Source: Candidatus Pseudoruminococcus merdavium (GTDB taxonomy: Bacteria; Bacillota; Clostridia; Oscillospirales; Ruminococcaceae). From it: 64,000 nt of DNA. The stretch is from contig CAJFSS010000001.1 in assembly GCA_904419745.1 (NCBI GenBank), positions 1-64,000 of the forward strand, written 5' to 3'. Below are positions 55,986 through 64,000 of the stretch, one piece after another; positions within the stretch are counted from its first letter, which is position 1; every line of letters begins with the position of its first letter. The position numbers and the translations under genes were made by a program. A model generated the notes under the pieces. That model made no database searches and had not been told where the DNA came from. It worked only from the letters and a program-made list of their open reading frames with translations.

Positions 55986-56134
55986 TTTATATTGTAAAAA
56001 GGATAGACGGGGATTACGCAGTGCTCACAACAGATGGTTCTGATGAGAATCCTGTCGCACTGGCTCTGCTCCCGGCAGGTGTGGATGAGGGATCCCGATT
56101 GCTGTGTAAGGATTTTGTTTACACAATTCTTTAA
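55973..56134 (+). CDS. DUF3006-like small protein, 53 aa
   Basis: FEIVYIVKRIDGDYAVLTTD and LLPAGVDEGSRLLCK follow the DUF3006 pattern (RIEGDxAVL ... LPxGxxEGD). Function unknown; such proteins often sit beside competence-like or beta-lactamase-fold genes, not here. Strong ribosome site GGGAGGA 6 nt before the ATG. Terminator 15 nt after the stop. Confidence 0.65.
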   Translation: MFEIVYIVKRIDGDYAVLTTDGSDENPVALALLPAGVDEGSRLLCKDFVYTIL

Positions 56135-56146
56135 TGTTTTTCTAGA

Positions 56147-56184
56147 AAACAGCCCGACGGAATTCCTTCCGCCGGGCTGTTTGT
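56147..56184 (+). terminator. Terminator after the DUF3006-like gene
   Basis: AAACAGCCCG-CGG arm pairs with CCG-CGGGCTGTTT, one bulge, 4-nt loop, then TTGTCTGG. Confidence 0.8.
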
Positions 56185-56370
56185 CTGGCAGAGGACGGGC
56201 CTGTTTTTTGTGATGGATAGAAATCTATTGGTGAAAAAGACTGAAAAATAGAGAAAAAAGGTCTGTATCAAAGAAAAACACCGGAAAATCACTTCCGGAA
56301 GATGCATTTTCCTCTATCCGTACTTTCTACTTGATATTATGGGAGTATCAAAATAGAAAGAGGGATACTT

Positions 56371-57765
56371 ATGGCAAAAATTTTATTACTGGTGAAGCAC
56401 ATCACGCAATATCTGGCATGCGGTTTTCTTTTTATGGGAGTTTTGTCTTCCCCAAAAAGGAAGCGGACAGGTTATTGGGAAATTGCTCTGCTTGCAGTGG
56501 TTCAGACATTTCTGACCGTTGTTATGGGGGACAAATTCCCTACTGCTTTTCTGGGCGTACTGGTAGTGACACTGGGAGGGCTTTACCATTATTTAAGAGG
56601 CCGGGAAAAGTTGGCGATAACCCTGCTTATCAGTTTGGATGTATACGCGCTTTCTTTATATCTTAATATGGCACTTGGCAGTATCATATACATTGTGATT
56701 ACTGCTAGTATGGGAGAAGGGCATATTTTTCTGATTGGTATTTGTAATATCATATTGTTTTGCTTTGTTACGCTGTTGTGCGTCCTGCTGTTATATCGGA
56801 AAAAGACCAAAATAATAGGCAGTACTGGTTTTTATTCTTTAAGTGTTCTTTGCGGGATTGTGCTGGCATGTAATATAGCTGTTGTGCTACCCAATTATAT
56901 GTCCAAAACGAGATTTGAATGGTTTTTCTCCCTGATTGCACTGGTGGCAGTGGCAGTTATTTTGGTAGGGGCACATGAAAGCTGGTGTGAACAGAAAAGA
57001 AAAGCAAAATTACAGGATCATATCCGGGAACTGTCCAGTCAGGTTCATCATTTTAAAGAATACCTGCCAGCAGTGAAACGAATTTGTGATGAACAGTTGC
57101 AGGATCTGAAAACAAAAGCAAATGGATCGGAAGTTGCAAAAGAATTTATGCCGTTTAAACAGGGAATTGAGAGAATGTATCATGAGCAGATGGAGGAGAG
57201 CAGGAAGGAATTTTTACGGGCGTCCGCTGTCGTAGAAACCGGTATGGTGTTGCTGGACGCTATGTTACAGGATTTTCAGCGGAGAATGGAGCAGGAGAAT
57301 ATCCTTTTTCAAGTGCAAGTATACACTTCTCCGTTGGAACTGATACGAAAGGGGAAGATTTCACAATCAAAGCTAATGGAATTGTTGGGGGATTCGCTTG
57401 CCAATGCCATCCATGCAATTATACGCAAAAACAACAGAGGGGAGGAAACAATAGAACTCCATATGGGTATTTCTCAGGAAAGCGGATTTTATGAAATTGA
57501 TATCTATGACAGTGGGATTCCTTTTCCAGAAAACATATTACGGGAATTTGGGCGCAGGGGGCTTACTACCGGAGGAACAGGAGAAGGTTTGGCGAATATG
57601 CTGGAAACCCTGAAGAAATACCGAATCAGTCTTGCGATTACAGAGTACGCGCCAATTGAAGAATTTTCTAAGTGTATCAATTTCTGTTTTGCGGGAGATT
57701 TTGAGGTTGCCTACTATGGTGAACGCGCTGATTGCTTCGAGTTATATGTACCAAAGCAGGAGTAA
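56371..57765 (+). CDS. GHKL (AgrC-type) sensor kinase, orphan
   Basis: 464 aa: about six membrane helices to residue 205, a coiled linker, then a GHKL ATPase. The His region is VHHFKEYLPAVKRI (phospho-acceptor style of AgrC), N-box LMELLGDSLANAIHAI, G-box TTGGTGEGLANMLET. AgrC-type kinases sense peptides through the membrane part. No LytTR response regulator or peptide gene is adjacent. Start ATG behind AGAGGGA. Confidence 0.85.
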   Translation: MAKILLLVKHITQYLACGFLFMGVLSSPKRKRTGYWEIALLAVVQTFLTVVMGDKFPTAFLGVLVVTLGGLYHYLRGREKLAITLLISLDVYALSLYLNMALGSIIYIVITASMGEGHIFLIGICNIILFCFVTLLCVLLLYRKKTKIIGSTGFYSLSVLCGIVLACNIAVVLPNYMSKTRFEWFFSLIALVAVAVILVGAHESWCEQKRKAKLQDHIRELSSQVHHFKEYLPAVKRICDEQLQDLKTKANGSEVAKEFMPFKQGIERMYHEQMEESRKEFLRASAVVETGMVLLDAMLQDFQRRMEQENILFQVQVYTSPLELIRKGKISQSKLMELLGDSLANAIHAIIRKNNRGEETIELHMGISQESGFYEIDIYDSGIPFPENILREFGRRGLTTGGTGEGLANMLETLKKYRISLAITEYAPIEEFSKCINFCFAGDFEVAYYGERADCFELYVPKQE

Positions 57766-57785
57766 AAATTTTCAATTATGACATA

Positions 57786-57826
57786 CGATCCCAGGGTCAC
57801 AAAAACTCTGGGACCGTTTCTTTTTA
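57786..57826 (+). terminator. Terminator after the GHKL gene
   Basis: TCCCAGGGT/ACTCTGGGA with imperfect pairing, followed by TTTCTTTTT. Confidence 0.55.
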
Positions 57827-58044
57827 TGTAATGGCAGGATTCTTGTAAAAATATTCAGAAAAAACGAAAATGGAATTTAACAAAAATAAAACATTTTCTT
57901 CGTGAATTGTTAAATTTAAATTTTAAGCAGTTAAGCTTTGGTTAGATGGATTGAAAGCGGAAAATCCTCCCGCTATAATGCAAAAGGATTCCAAAAGAGG
58001 ATTCTCAAAAAGCAAGATTGAAAAGGAAAAAGGAGGATTTCCAC

Positions 58045-60321
58045 ATGAAGCTCGGCAAAAAAATCGCAGCCGTTTCCATGGCGGCAGCCCTGGCGGTTTC
58101 GATGAGTATTCCGTCTTTCGCCTATGGCGAAGTGACAGGCAGCAGCACGCTTGTCAGCGATACCCAAGCTACCAGCGCATATCAGACATGGAAGACTAAA
58201 GTCTGGGATGCAGGCGCACGGGCAAATTCCGCAAATATTGTTATGACCCCAGGTGCAACAGCAAAGGATTTGAATTTTGCATGGTATTCTGAGGCCAAAG
58301 GTGCTCCGGCAGTCAGGGTTTCCACCAGTGCAGATATGTCCAATGCAAAGGTGTTTGATGGGGAAGCACTGGATATTAACCGGAAAAATACCAGTGAAAA
58401 AGTTTACAAAGCAGCAAACCATGTTTCTATTACTGGTTTCTTTGAGGAAAACACCACTTACTATTATCAGTACAATGATGATAAGGCGAATACAGAGGGC
58501 TGGAGCAAAACAGAAACTTATACCACCAAGTCTACTGATAGTTTCCAGACAATCCTGGTAGGCGATCCGCAGATCGGTGCTTCCGGTAGTGGTACCCAGG
58601 GACAGGAAGACGATTTAAATATTGCGACGGATACCTATAACTGGAACAAAACCATGGAACAGGCAATGAAAACAGCAAGCAACGCAAGCTTTATTCTTTC
58701 TGCCGGCGACCAGATTGACTACTCCAGCGCAGATGAGGCGGATACCGCAGGCGTCCGTGAAGCAGAGTATGCTGGATTCCTGTATCCGGATGCACTCAGG
58801 AAGATGCCTTTGGCTACCACAATCGGAAACCACGAGAGTATGGGAACCGATTATCAGTACCATTATAACAATCCGAACAGCAATCATGACCTTGGCGACA
58901 CATATTCCGGAGTTGATTACTATTTCAGCTATGGAGATGTTCTCTTTATCAGCCTTAATTCCAATAACCGGAATGTCTCTGAGCACAGGGAATTGATGAA
59001 TCAGGCTATTGAAAGCCATCCGGATGCAAAGTGGAAAGTTGTCATGTTCCACCATGATATTTATGGTTCCGGTTCTCCTCACTCTGATATTGACGGCGCC
59101 AACCTCCGCGTTCTGTTTGCCCCGCTGATGGATGAATTTGATGTTGATGTCTGCTTGACTGGGCATGATCATTCTTATGCAAGAACTTTCCAGATGATCG
59201 ATGGGAAAGCCATCAATTATGGTAAAGGCGTTGCCACGGATCCGGAAGGCACACTGTATATTGCAGCAGGTTCTGCAAGTGGTAGTAAGTTCTATGAGTT
59301 GGCAGCAACAAAGCAGTATTACATTGCGGAACGTTCCAATGCCCAGCTTCCAACTTTCTCCACGATTGATTTTACTTCCAACAGCATGACCATTATGACC
59401 TACGATTACAATGGAAACAAATATGCTGACGATTTCACCATTACTAAAAATGTGGATGAAGCTTCCCTTCTTGAACTGGTAAACCAGGCTGAGACCATGG
59501 ATACTTCCGCATATACTTCTGGTACTGTTGCGGCAATGGATACGGCAGTGAAAGCTGTAAAAGCTCTCTTGGATACCCAGGAGGATCCCGGTGCTGCAAA
59601 ACTGGAAAAAAGCTATAATGAGCAACTCAATGGAACCAGCACAACGGATCCGGTTAACTACTATGGATATGCGCAGGATTTGACTGGCTCCGTCGGTGAA
59701 AACTATAAGAGAAACGGTACACAGACCTTAAAAGAAGGTTTCTCCACTCTCTTGGATAAAACCCTGAACAATGATCAGCAGCTGGTTGAGGTTTCTGCTA
59801 TTGACAGTGCTTATGCATCCTTGGCAACTGCAATTTCCAACCTTGCAAAGACCTCTGATGCGGAACAACTCGATAAGGCGGTAGTAGATGCCCAGAACAA
59901 ATACGACAATGCAGTTGAGGGTACTGAAGTTGGACAGTATAAAGAAGGCGCAAAGGCGGCTCTGAAGACCGCGATTGATGCGGCAAAAGCAGTTGCAGAC
60001 AATGATGCAGCAACCGCTTCTGAGATTGAAGAGGCAACCAGCAGCCTGGCAGCAGCTGTGAAAGCATTTGACGCTGCAAAAGTCACTGAGACGGTTACCC
60101 CAGCTCCCGATGACAACAACAGCCAGAAACCGGATGATAATAACAATAGCCAGGTTCCGGGTGATGACGACAGTCAAGCTCCATCTGAAAACGATGGTTC
60201 CAATCCGAACACGGGCGATCACACCTCTATGGGTGTTGTAGCAGGGCTTGCGGCACTGTGTGTTGTCTCTGGCGGTACAGTCATCTACCTGAGAAAACGC
60301 AGCCACAAATCTGAGCAGTAA
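58045..60321 (+). CDS. Wall-anchored purple-acid-phosphatase-like enzyme
   Basis: 758 aa. Signal peptide ends SIPSFAYG (about residue 30); an N-terminal FN3-like PAP domain to about 170; a calcineurin-type metallophosphatase with VGDPQIGASG, SAGDQIDYSS, TIGNHE, MFHHDIYG and LTGHDHSYAR (the five metal motifs); then alpha-helical FIVAR-like repeats rich in Ala/Lys (about 480-690); a Pro/Asp/Asn linker; and the sorting signal NPNTGDHT with helix and RKRSHKSEQ. It should release phosphate at the cell surface. NPNTG deviates from LPXTG. Start ATG 58045 behind AAGGAGG. Confidence 0.9.
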   Translation: MKLGKKIAAVSMAAALAVSMSIPSFAYGEVTGSSTLVSDTQATSAYQTWKTKVWDAGARANSANIVMTPGATAKDLNFAWYSEAKGAPAVRVSTSADMSNAKVFDGEALDINRKNTSEKVYKAANHVSITGFFEENTTYYYQYNDDKANTEGWSKTETYTTKSTDSFQTILVGDPQIGASGSGTQGQEDDLNIATDTYNWNKTMEQAMKTASNASFILSAGDQIDYSSADEADTAGVREAEYAGFLYPDALRKMPLATTIGNHESMGTDYQYHYNNPNSNHDLGDTYSGVDYYFSYGDVLFISLNSNNRNVSEHRELMNQAIESHPDAKWKVVMFHHDIYGSGSPHSDIDGANLRVLFAPLMDEFDVDVCLTGHDHSYARTFQMIDGKAINYGKGVATDPEGTLYIAAGSASGSKFYELAATKQYYIAERSNAQLPTFSTIDFTSNSMTIMTYDYNGNKYADDFTITKNVDEASLLELVNQAETMDTSAYTSGTVAAMDTAVKAVKALLDTQEDPGAAKLEKSYNEQLNGTSTTDPVNYYGYAQDLTGSVGENYKRNGTQTLKEGFSTLLDKTLNNDQQLVEVSAIDSAYASLATAISNLAKTSDAEQLDKAVVDAQNKYDNAVEGTEVGQYKEGAKAALKTAIDAAKAVADNDAATASEIEEATSSLAAAVKAFDAAKVTETVTPAPDDNNSQKPDDNNNSQVPGDDDSQAPSENDGSNPNTGDHTSMGVVAGLAALCVVSGGTVIYLRKRSHKSEQ

Positions 60322-60353
60322 AAAAGAAACGGGAACAGCGAACACGTTGGTTT

Positions 60354-60392
60354 TCAGTACAGGAGCAGGACTTCCTGCCCCTGTACTTTCCT
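60354..60392 (+). terminator. Possible terminator
   Basis: AGTACAGG-GCAGGA pairs with TCCTGC-CCTGTACT, short TTT tail. It lies between the phosphatase and the YibE/F gene. Confidence 0.5.
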
Positions 60393-60416
60393 GTTTGAGA
60401 AGAGGAGGCCAAATGG

Positions 60417-61589
60417 ATGGTTTTTCAGCATCCTGCCAATAAAAAAGAATTCATCGGACATATCATTGTTGCTGTCCTGATGGTTTTATTTGTCATCTTT
60501 CTGATATTCTTCAACCTGGGGATTGAAAAAAAACCGCTTTTACCTGCTGATGGTATGACCTTTGAAAAAGCAACTGTTATCGAGGTATTGCAGGACAATG
60601 TGAATGAAGATGGAAACCGCGCTGGCAGCCAGATTTTAAAAGTGGAAATTACTTCGGGTCAGCACAGGGGGACCGTCTGTGAAGCCAGCAATATGGCTGG
60701 ATATCTGTATGGTGCACAATGTGAAGTCGGAACCAAGGTCATTGTACAGGTCAGCGAGTATGAAGGGAATTTTTCTGCGAGCGTCTATAATTATGACAGG
60801 GGAATGACACTATACATACTGGTCGGATTGTTTTTGGTTGTGCTTTGCATCATTGGTGGGAGAAAGGGGATTATGTCCGGGATCTCCTTGATATTTACAT
60901 TTGTCTGTATCCTCTTCCTCTACTTGCCAATGATGTATATTGGATATTCCCCATTTTTAGCAGCAACCCTGGTCGTAATTTTGACCACGCTTGTAAGTAT
61001 GTACTTTATTGGAGGGTTCTCGGTAAAAACAGCTTGCTCTGTACTTGGTACTATTGCCGGGGTAATTGTGGCGGGAGTCATTGCCATGATCTTTGGCAAC
61101 CTATCCCATATCTCCGGATGGAATGTCTCTGAAATTGAAACCATGATTGTCATTGGACAAAACAGTAAGCTGCAAATTGGCGGAATGATGTTTTCCGGTA
61201 TTCTGATTGCATCCCTGGGTGCAGTCATGGATGTCAGTATGTCCGTTGCATCTACCATCAATGAAATTTATATCCATAATCCACAGCTTACAACCAAACA
61301 GCTGTTTACTGCGGGAATCCATGTGGGTCAGGATATGATGGGTACCATGTCCAATACGCTGATTTTGGCATTTACGGGCAGTTCCATCAATACGCTGATG
61401 ATTATCTATGCGTACAGCATGCCTTATCTGCAAATCATCAATATGTATGATATTGGTATTGAGATTTTGCAGGGGATTTCCGGTGCATTGGGGGTTATTT
61501 TGACAGTCCCGTTTGTTTCCATTATTTCAGCAATGTGGCTGACGCGCTCAAAGGCTGAAAAGTCAAAGGAAATACTCAGCAAAAAATAG
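60417..61589 (+). CDS. YibE/F family membrane protein
   Basis: 390 aa: first helix (about 12-32), an outside beta domain (about 40-120), then about seven helices with MSGISLIFTFVCILFLYLPMM (in part), LGTIAGVIVAGVI and GAVMDVSMSVASTINEI, typical of YibE/F. Role unknown. ATG 60417 is 8 nt after GGAGG; the ATG at 60413 is out of frame and gives nine codons. Confidence 0.92.
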   Translation: MVFQHPANKKEFIGHIIVAVLMVLFVIFLIFFNLGIEKKPLLPADGMTFEKATVIEVLQDNVNEDGNRAGSQILKVEITSGQHRGTVCEASNMAGYLYGAQCEVGTKVIVQVSEYEGNFSASVYNYDRGMTLYILVGLFLVVLCIIGGRKGIMSGISLIFTFVCILFLYLPMMYIGYSPFLAATLVVILTTLVSMYFIGGFSVKTACSVLGTIAGVIVAGVIAMIFGNLSHISGWNVSEIETMIVIGQNSKLQIGGMMFSGILIASLGAVMDVSMSVASTINEIYIHNPQLTTKQLFTAGIHVGQDMMGTMSNTLILAFTGSSINTLMIIYAYSMPYLQIINMYDIGIEILQGISGALGVILTVPFVSIISAMWLTRSKAEKSKEILSKK

Positions 61590-61592
61590 GAT

Positions 61593-61640
61593 AAAATTTA
61601 AAGCGGGCAGGAATTTTCCTGCCCGCTTTAAATTTTTTAT
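61593..61640. terminator. Bidirectional terminator
   Basis: AAATTTAAAGCGGGCAGGA and complement, 19-bp stem, with T-run on the + strand. Confidence 0.93.
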
Positions 61641-61666
61641 GGAGTTATTATGTATGAAAACAAAAA

Positions 61667-62815
61667 TTAGTCAATCGCTACGCCGTCAACGAATACCATT
61701 TCCGGAGCACTTGCAACGTCAAAACAGGAGCCGTTCATGACAACAATGTCTGCATCCTTACCGACTTCCAGGGAACCCACTCTGTCCTCAACACCGATGT
61801 GTTTTGCCGGATTAATCGTGATAGCTTTCAGGGCGTCAAATTCATCCATACCGCTCTTGACAGCGAGTGCGGCGCAAAGCGGCAGATATTCCTGCGGGAT
61901 AACCGGGGAATCCGTGATAATAGATACCTGGCATCCGGCCTTTGCAAGAATTCCCGGAGTGGTAAAGGATTTGTTTTTTAGCTCAAATTTAGTCGCATGG
62001 CCAAAGGTTGGACCGACTGCCATGGGAACATCATGTTCCTGTGCCAGTTCATCGACGATCAGATGGCCTTCTGTGACATGTTCCAGAGTAATTTTAACGT
62101 TAAATTCTTTTGCAATGCGCAGGGCCGTAAAAATATCGTTTGCCTGATGAGCATGTGCTTTCAGCGGGATTTCACGGTGAATGACTGGAAGAAGTGCATC
62201 GAGCTTAAAATCAAACGCCGGTTTCTTAGAAGGGTCGCCCTTTGCCGCTTTCAGCTTCTCGTCATATTCTTTTGCTTTAAAGAGCATCTCACGCAGTTTG
62301 GAAGCGGTAGCCATCCTGGAAAAGTTGTTTTTATCCTTGTAGCAGCGTTTCGGATTTTCGCCAAACGCGCATTTCATGGCGACGTTGTCTTTCACTATCA
62401 TTTTGTCAATTCTTTTGCCAACTGTTTTAATGGCAACAAACTGCCCGCCAAGGACATTTGCGGATCCCGGGCCGGTGCAAACAGTAGTAACACCGCCATG
62501 GACGGCATGATCAAAAACAGGATCCATGGGGTTGATGCCATCAATGCCACGTAATTGTGGGGTTAAAATATCCGTCATTTCGTTGGTGTCATTGCCTTCA
62601 AAGCCAATTCCCCAGCCATCGACACCCAAGTGACAATGTGCCTCGACAAATCCCGGATAGATGTTTTTGCCCGTTACATCAATTACATTGCATCCTTCTG
62701 GAGCGGAGAGATTTTCGCCGATTTCAGCGATTTTTCCGTCTTTTACAAGGATATCCGCAACATAGGGTTCCGGATGGACTGCGTCGAAAATGGTACCGTT
62801 TTTCAAACAAACCAT
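61667..62815 (-). CDS. Amidohydrolase (imidazolonepropionase-like)
   Basis: 382 aa. Metal site: FVEAHCHLGVD (HxH), PLKAHAHQAND, ITLEHVTEGH, IITDSPVIP (Asp). N- and C-terminal beta parts (DILVKDGKIAEIG, VGKDADIVVMNG) form the usual composite domain. Family members act on cyclic or dipeptide amides; the substrate here is unknown. Ribosome site AAAGGAGAGG. Confidence 0.9.
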   Translation of the reverse strand: MVCLKNGTIFDAVHPEPYVADILVKDGKIAEIGENLSAPEGCNVIDVTGKNIYPGFVEAHCHLGVDGWGIGFEGNDTNEMTDILTPQLRGIDGINPMDPVFDHAVHGGVTTVCTGPGSANVLGGQFVAIKTVGKRIDKMIVKDNVAMKCAFGENPKRCYKDKNNFSRMATASKLREMLFKAKEYDEKLKAAKGDPSKKPAFDFKLDALLPVIHREIPLKAHAHQANDIFTALRIAKEFNVKITLEHVTEGHLIVDELAQEHDVPMAVGPTFGHATKFELKNKSFTTPGILAKAGCQVSIITDSPVIPQEYLPLCAALAVKSGMDEFDALKAITINPAKHIGVEDRVGSLEVGKDADIVVMNGSCFDVASAPEMVFVDGVAID

Positions 62816-63006
62816 GGTGAGTTCCTCTCCTTTATTTCATAATTATTTATATTATAAAGCGTTTTACTCGCAATTGCAAACGAAATAAGACGAATTTCAA
62901 GCGATTATTTTGTGAATATTATATAAAATAGACTGATATAAAATGCTTTTCCACTACTGGAAAAACCTGTTTGATTTATGTGATAGTAAAATAGGGAAGT
63001 GAACAT

Positions 63007-63509
63007 ATGAAGAAGGACCATGGAGCAATTTATGTGCAAGTAGAAAGCCGTCTGGATTTTAAACTCATACTGAAAAGGGAAATTCAAGCAATGAATTATT
63101 TTTCTTGCCGCGAAAAAAGAGGGGTACATATCTGGGATATTTTAAAGAGTATACAGAATACTTTATATGAACCAATTGGAATATGGTTGCCCCCAAATTT
63201 AAGGCAACCGGATACCCTGAATATGCACAAGGTATGGAAGTGCCAGTAGATAATGGTAGGGAAGTTCCTGAGGGATTTGAAACTATAGAACTCCCGGCCC
63301 ATGAAGTGATGACTTTTCACGGCCATGCATATGAGGAAAATCAATTTATGAAGGCAATTTCTTGGGTATCCGAACAATTGGAACGCTTTGATCCGATTAT
63401 ATATGGTTATCAGTATGTCCTGGAAGATGGCCCAAGATTTCAATATGAACCGCGTGGTTCAAGACAGTATATAGAGAGTCGTCCGGTGCGAAGGATAGGA
63501 AAGAAATAA
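63007..63509 (+). pseudogene. GyrI-like/AraC effector-binding protein, frameshifted
   Basis: The first frame gives MKKDHGAIYVQVES to EPIGIWLPP; the second frame continues KFKATGYPEYAQGMEVPVD to RPVRRIGKK. The break is in a run of five C (63190-63194): six C would restore one 167-aa protein. GyrI-like domains bind small hydrophobic or cationic compounds. Homopolymer slip, real or from sequencing. Confidence 0.8.
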
Positions 63510-63543
63510 GAAAAGCCGCTGTTTTAAAACAACGGCTTTTCTT
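63508..63543. terminator. Bidirectional terminator
   Basis: AAGAAAAGCCG-TGTT and complement around a TTAA loop; T-run on both strands, between convergent genes. Confidence 0.85.
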
Positions 63544-63569
63544 ATTTCATATGACAGGAAGTGCTTTTA

Positions 63570-63998
63570 TTAAATAGAACCAAACGAATAACCTTCCCGG
63601 CAATAAATGTCCAATGCACGTTTCAAAAAAGGTTCTGTGACATTGAAATATTCTGCAAGCTGCCAAATTTCTGTATAGCCGGCATGCAGGGCCTGCTGAA
63701 TTTGCTTTGCAGGAAGTACCCGGTGTACGGCATATTTATCTGCTCGGTATTCCTGCCGTTCAATCAAATCCAGACTGCTTGATAGACAATGTGTCGATCC
63801 CGTCATACAGTGTCCGAGTTCGTGGGCGACCACACAGAGCTCTTCCGCAGAATCCCTGATTTGATCAGGATCTAAGAAGATTCCATAAATTCCTTCTAGT
63901 TCTACAGTTGCGGCCTTTGCCCCTGGAACTGGACAGGTGAAAAGCCGGATATCATGAAGATAAATCTGCTCGAAAAGGTCTTCCATTTTTGGTGGCAT
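63570..63998 (-). CDS. ImmA/IrrE-type metalloprotease, possibly partial
   Basis: 142 aa visible. VVAHELGHCMTGSTH is the HExxH zinc motif, RQEYRADKYAVHRVLP supplies the third ligand region. The first ATG seen is at 63998, two bases from the window edge; ATG 63986 is another option, and the real start could lie outside. Second such protease in the window, 15 kb from the first; the usual XRE partner would be upstream, beyond the edge. Confidence 0.88.
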   Translation of the reverse strand: MPPKMEDLFEQIYLHDIRLFTCPVPGAKAATVELEGIYGIFLDPDQIRDSAEELCVVAHELGHCMTGSTHCLSSSLDLIERQEYRADKYAVHRVLPAKQIQQALHAGYTEIWQLAEYFNVTEPFLKRALDIYCREGYSFGSI

Positions 63999-64000
63999 GG

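Overview
The window is a 64 kb piece of a low-to-moderate GC Gram-positive chromosome, most likely an anaerobic, endospore-forming Clostridia (an Oscillospirales-like gut organism is my inference). Support: AGGAGG ribosome sites almost everywhere, lipoprotein boxes, sortase-type C termini, a complete sigma-K gene, a six-subunit Ech [NiFe] hydrogenase, a pyrophosphate-type phosphofructokinase and a Na+-type F-ATPase rotor. No CRISPR array, insertion sequence or clear prophage was seen.

Layout. 1-518: end of an rRNA operon (5S 3' part) plus four tRNAs and a terminator. 0.7-2.8 kb: a C39-like peptidase gene broken by an in-frame TGA, then an unknown lipoprotein. 3.1-12.8 kb: echABCDEF followed directly by hypF-hypC-hypD-hypE, behind a Rex-like operator and a sigma-A promoter; hypA and hypB are not here. 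13.0-19.6 kb: an envelope cluster with an MltG-like lytic transglycosylase, an SGNH hydrolase, a DUF4358 lipoprotein, a SigV-like ECF sigma factor with an RsiV-like anti-sigma factor, and an MBOAT/DHHW O-acetylation pair. 20.0-25.2 kb: a two-component system facing a MacB/FtsX-type ABC exporter. 25.3-26.8 kb: tcdA, a 6S RNA with its own promoter and terminator, and a DUF1292 gene. 27.0-27.9 kb: an approximately 800-nt transcription unit without a credible ORF, a candidate large structured RNA.

28.1-33.2 kb: two cyclophilin lipoproteins (one with a degenerate active site), PPi-phosphofructokinase, an ANT(6)-like adenylyltransferase and a YitT membrane protein. 33.3-40.3 kb: a complete F-ATPase operon atpZ-I-B-E-F-H-A-G-D-C. 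40.3-41.1 kb: sigK. 41.4-48.5 kb: a surface-fibre locus with a 984-aa von Willebrand A protein, four TasA/CalY-like proteins, a SipW-type signal peptidase and a TasA-like protein with an IPQTG wall anchor.

48.6-64 kb is mixed accessory DNA: an XRE/ImmA regulator pair, a P-loop kinase, a frameshifted GNAT gene, tRNA-Pro, an uncharacterised protein, an S66 LD-carboxypeptidase, a cold-shock protein, a zinc alcohol dehydrogenase, tiny genes including a DUF3006-like one with a coupled upstream ORF, an orphan GHKL kinase, a wall-anchored purple-acid-phosphatase-like enzyme, a YibE/F protein, an amidohydrolase, a frameshifted GyrI-like gene and a second ImmA-type protease at the edge.

How it may fit together (inference): ferredoxin oxidation by Ech would pump ions, the Na+-type F-ATPase would use the gradient, and the PPi-PFK would save ATP in glycolysis, a typical low-energy fermenter. 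The SigV/RsiV/O-acetylation cluster, the peptide-sensing-type ABC system and the TasA fibre locus are three separate envelope defence or attachment modules.
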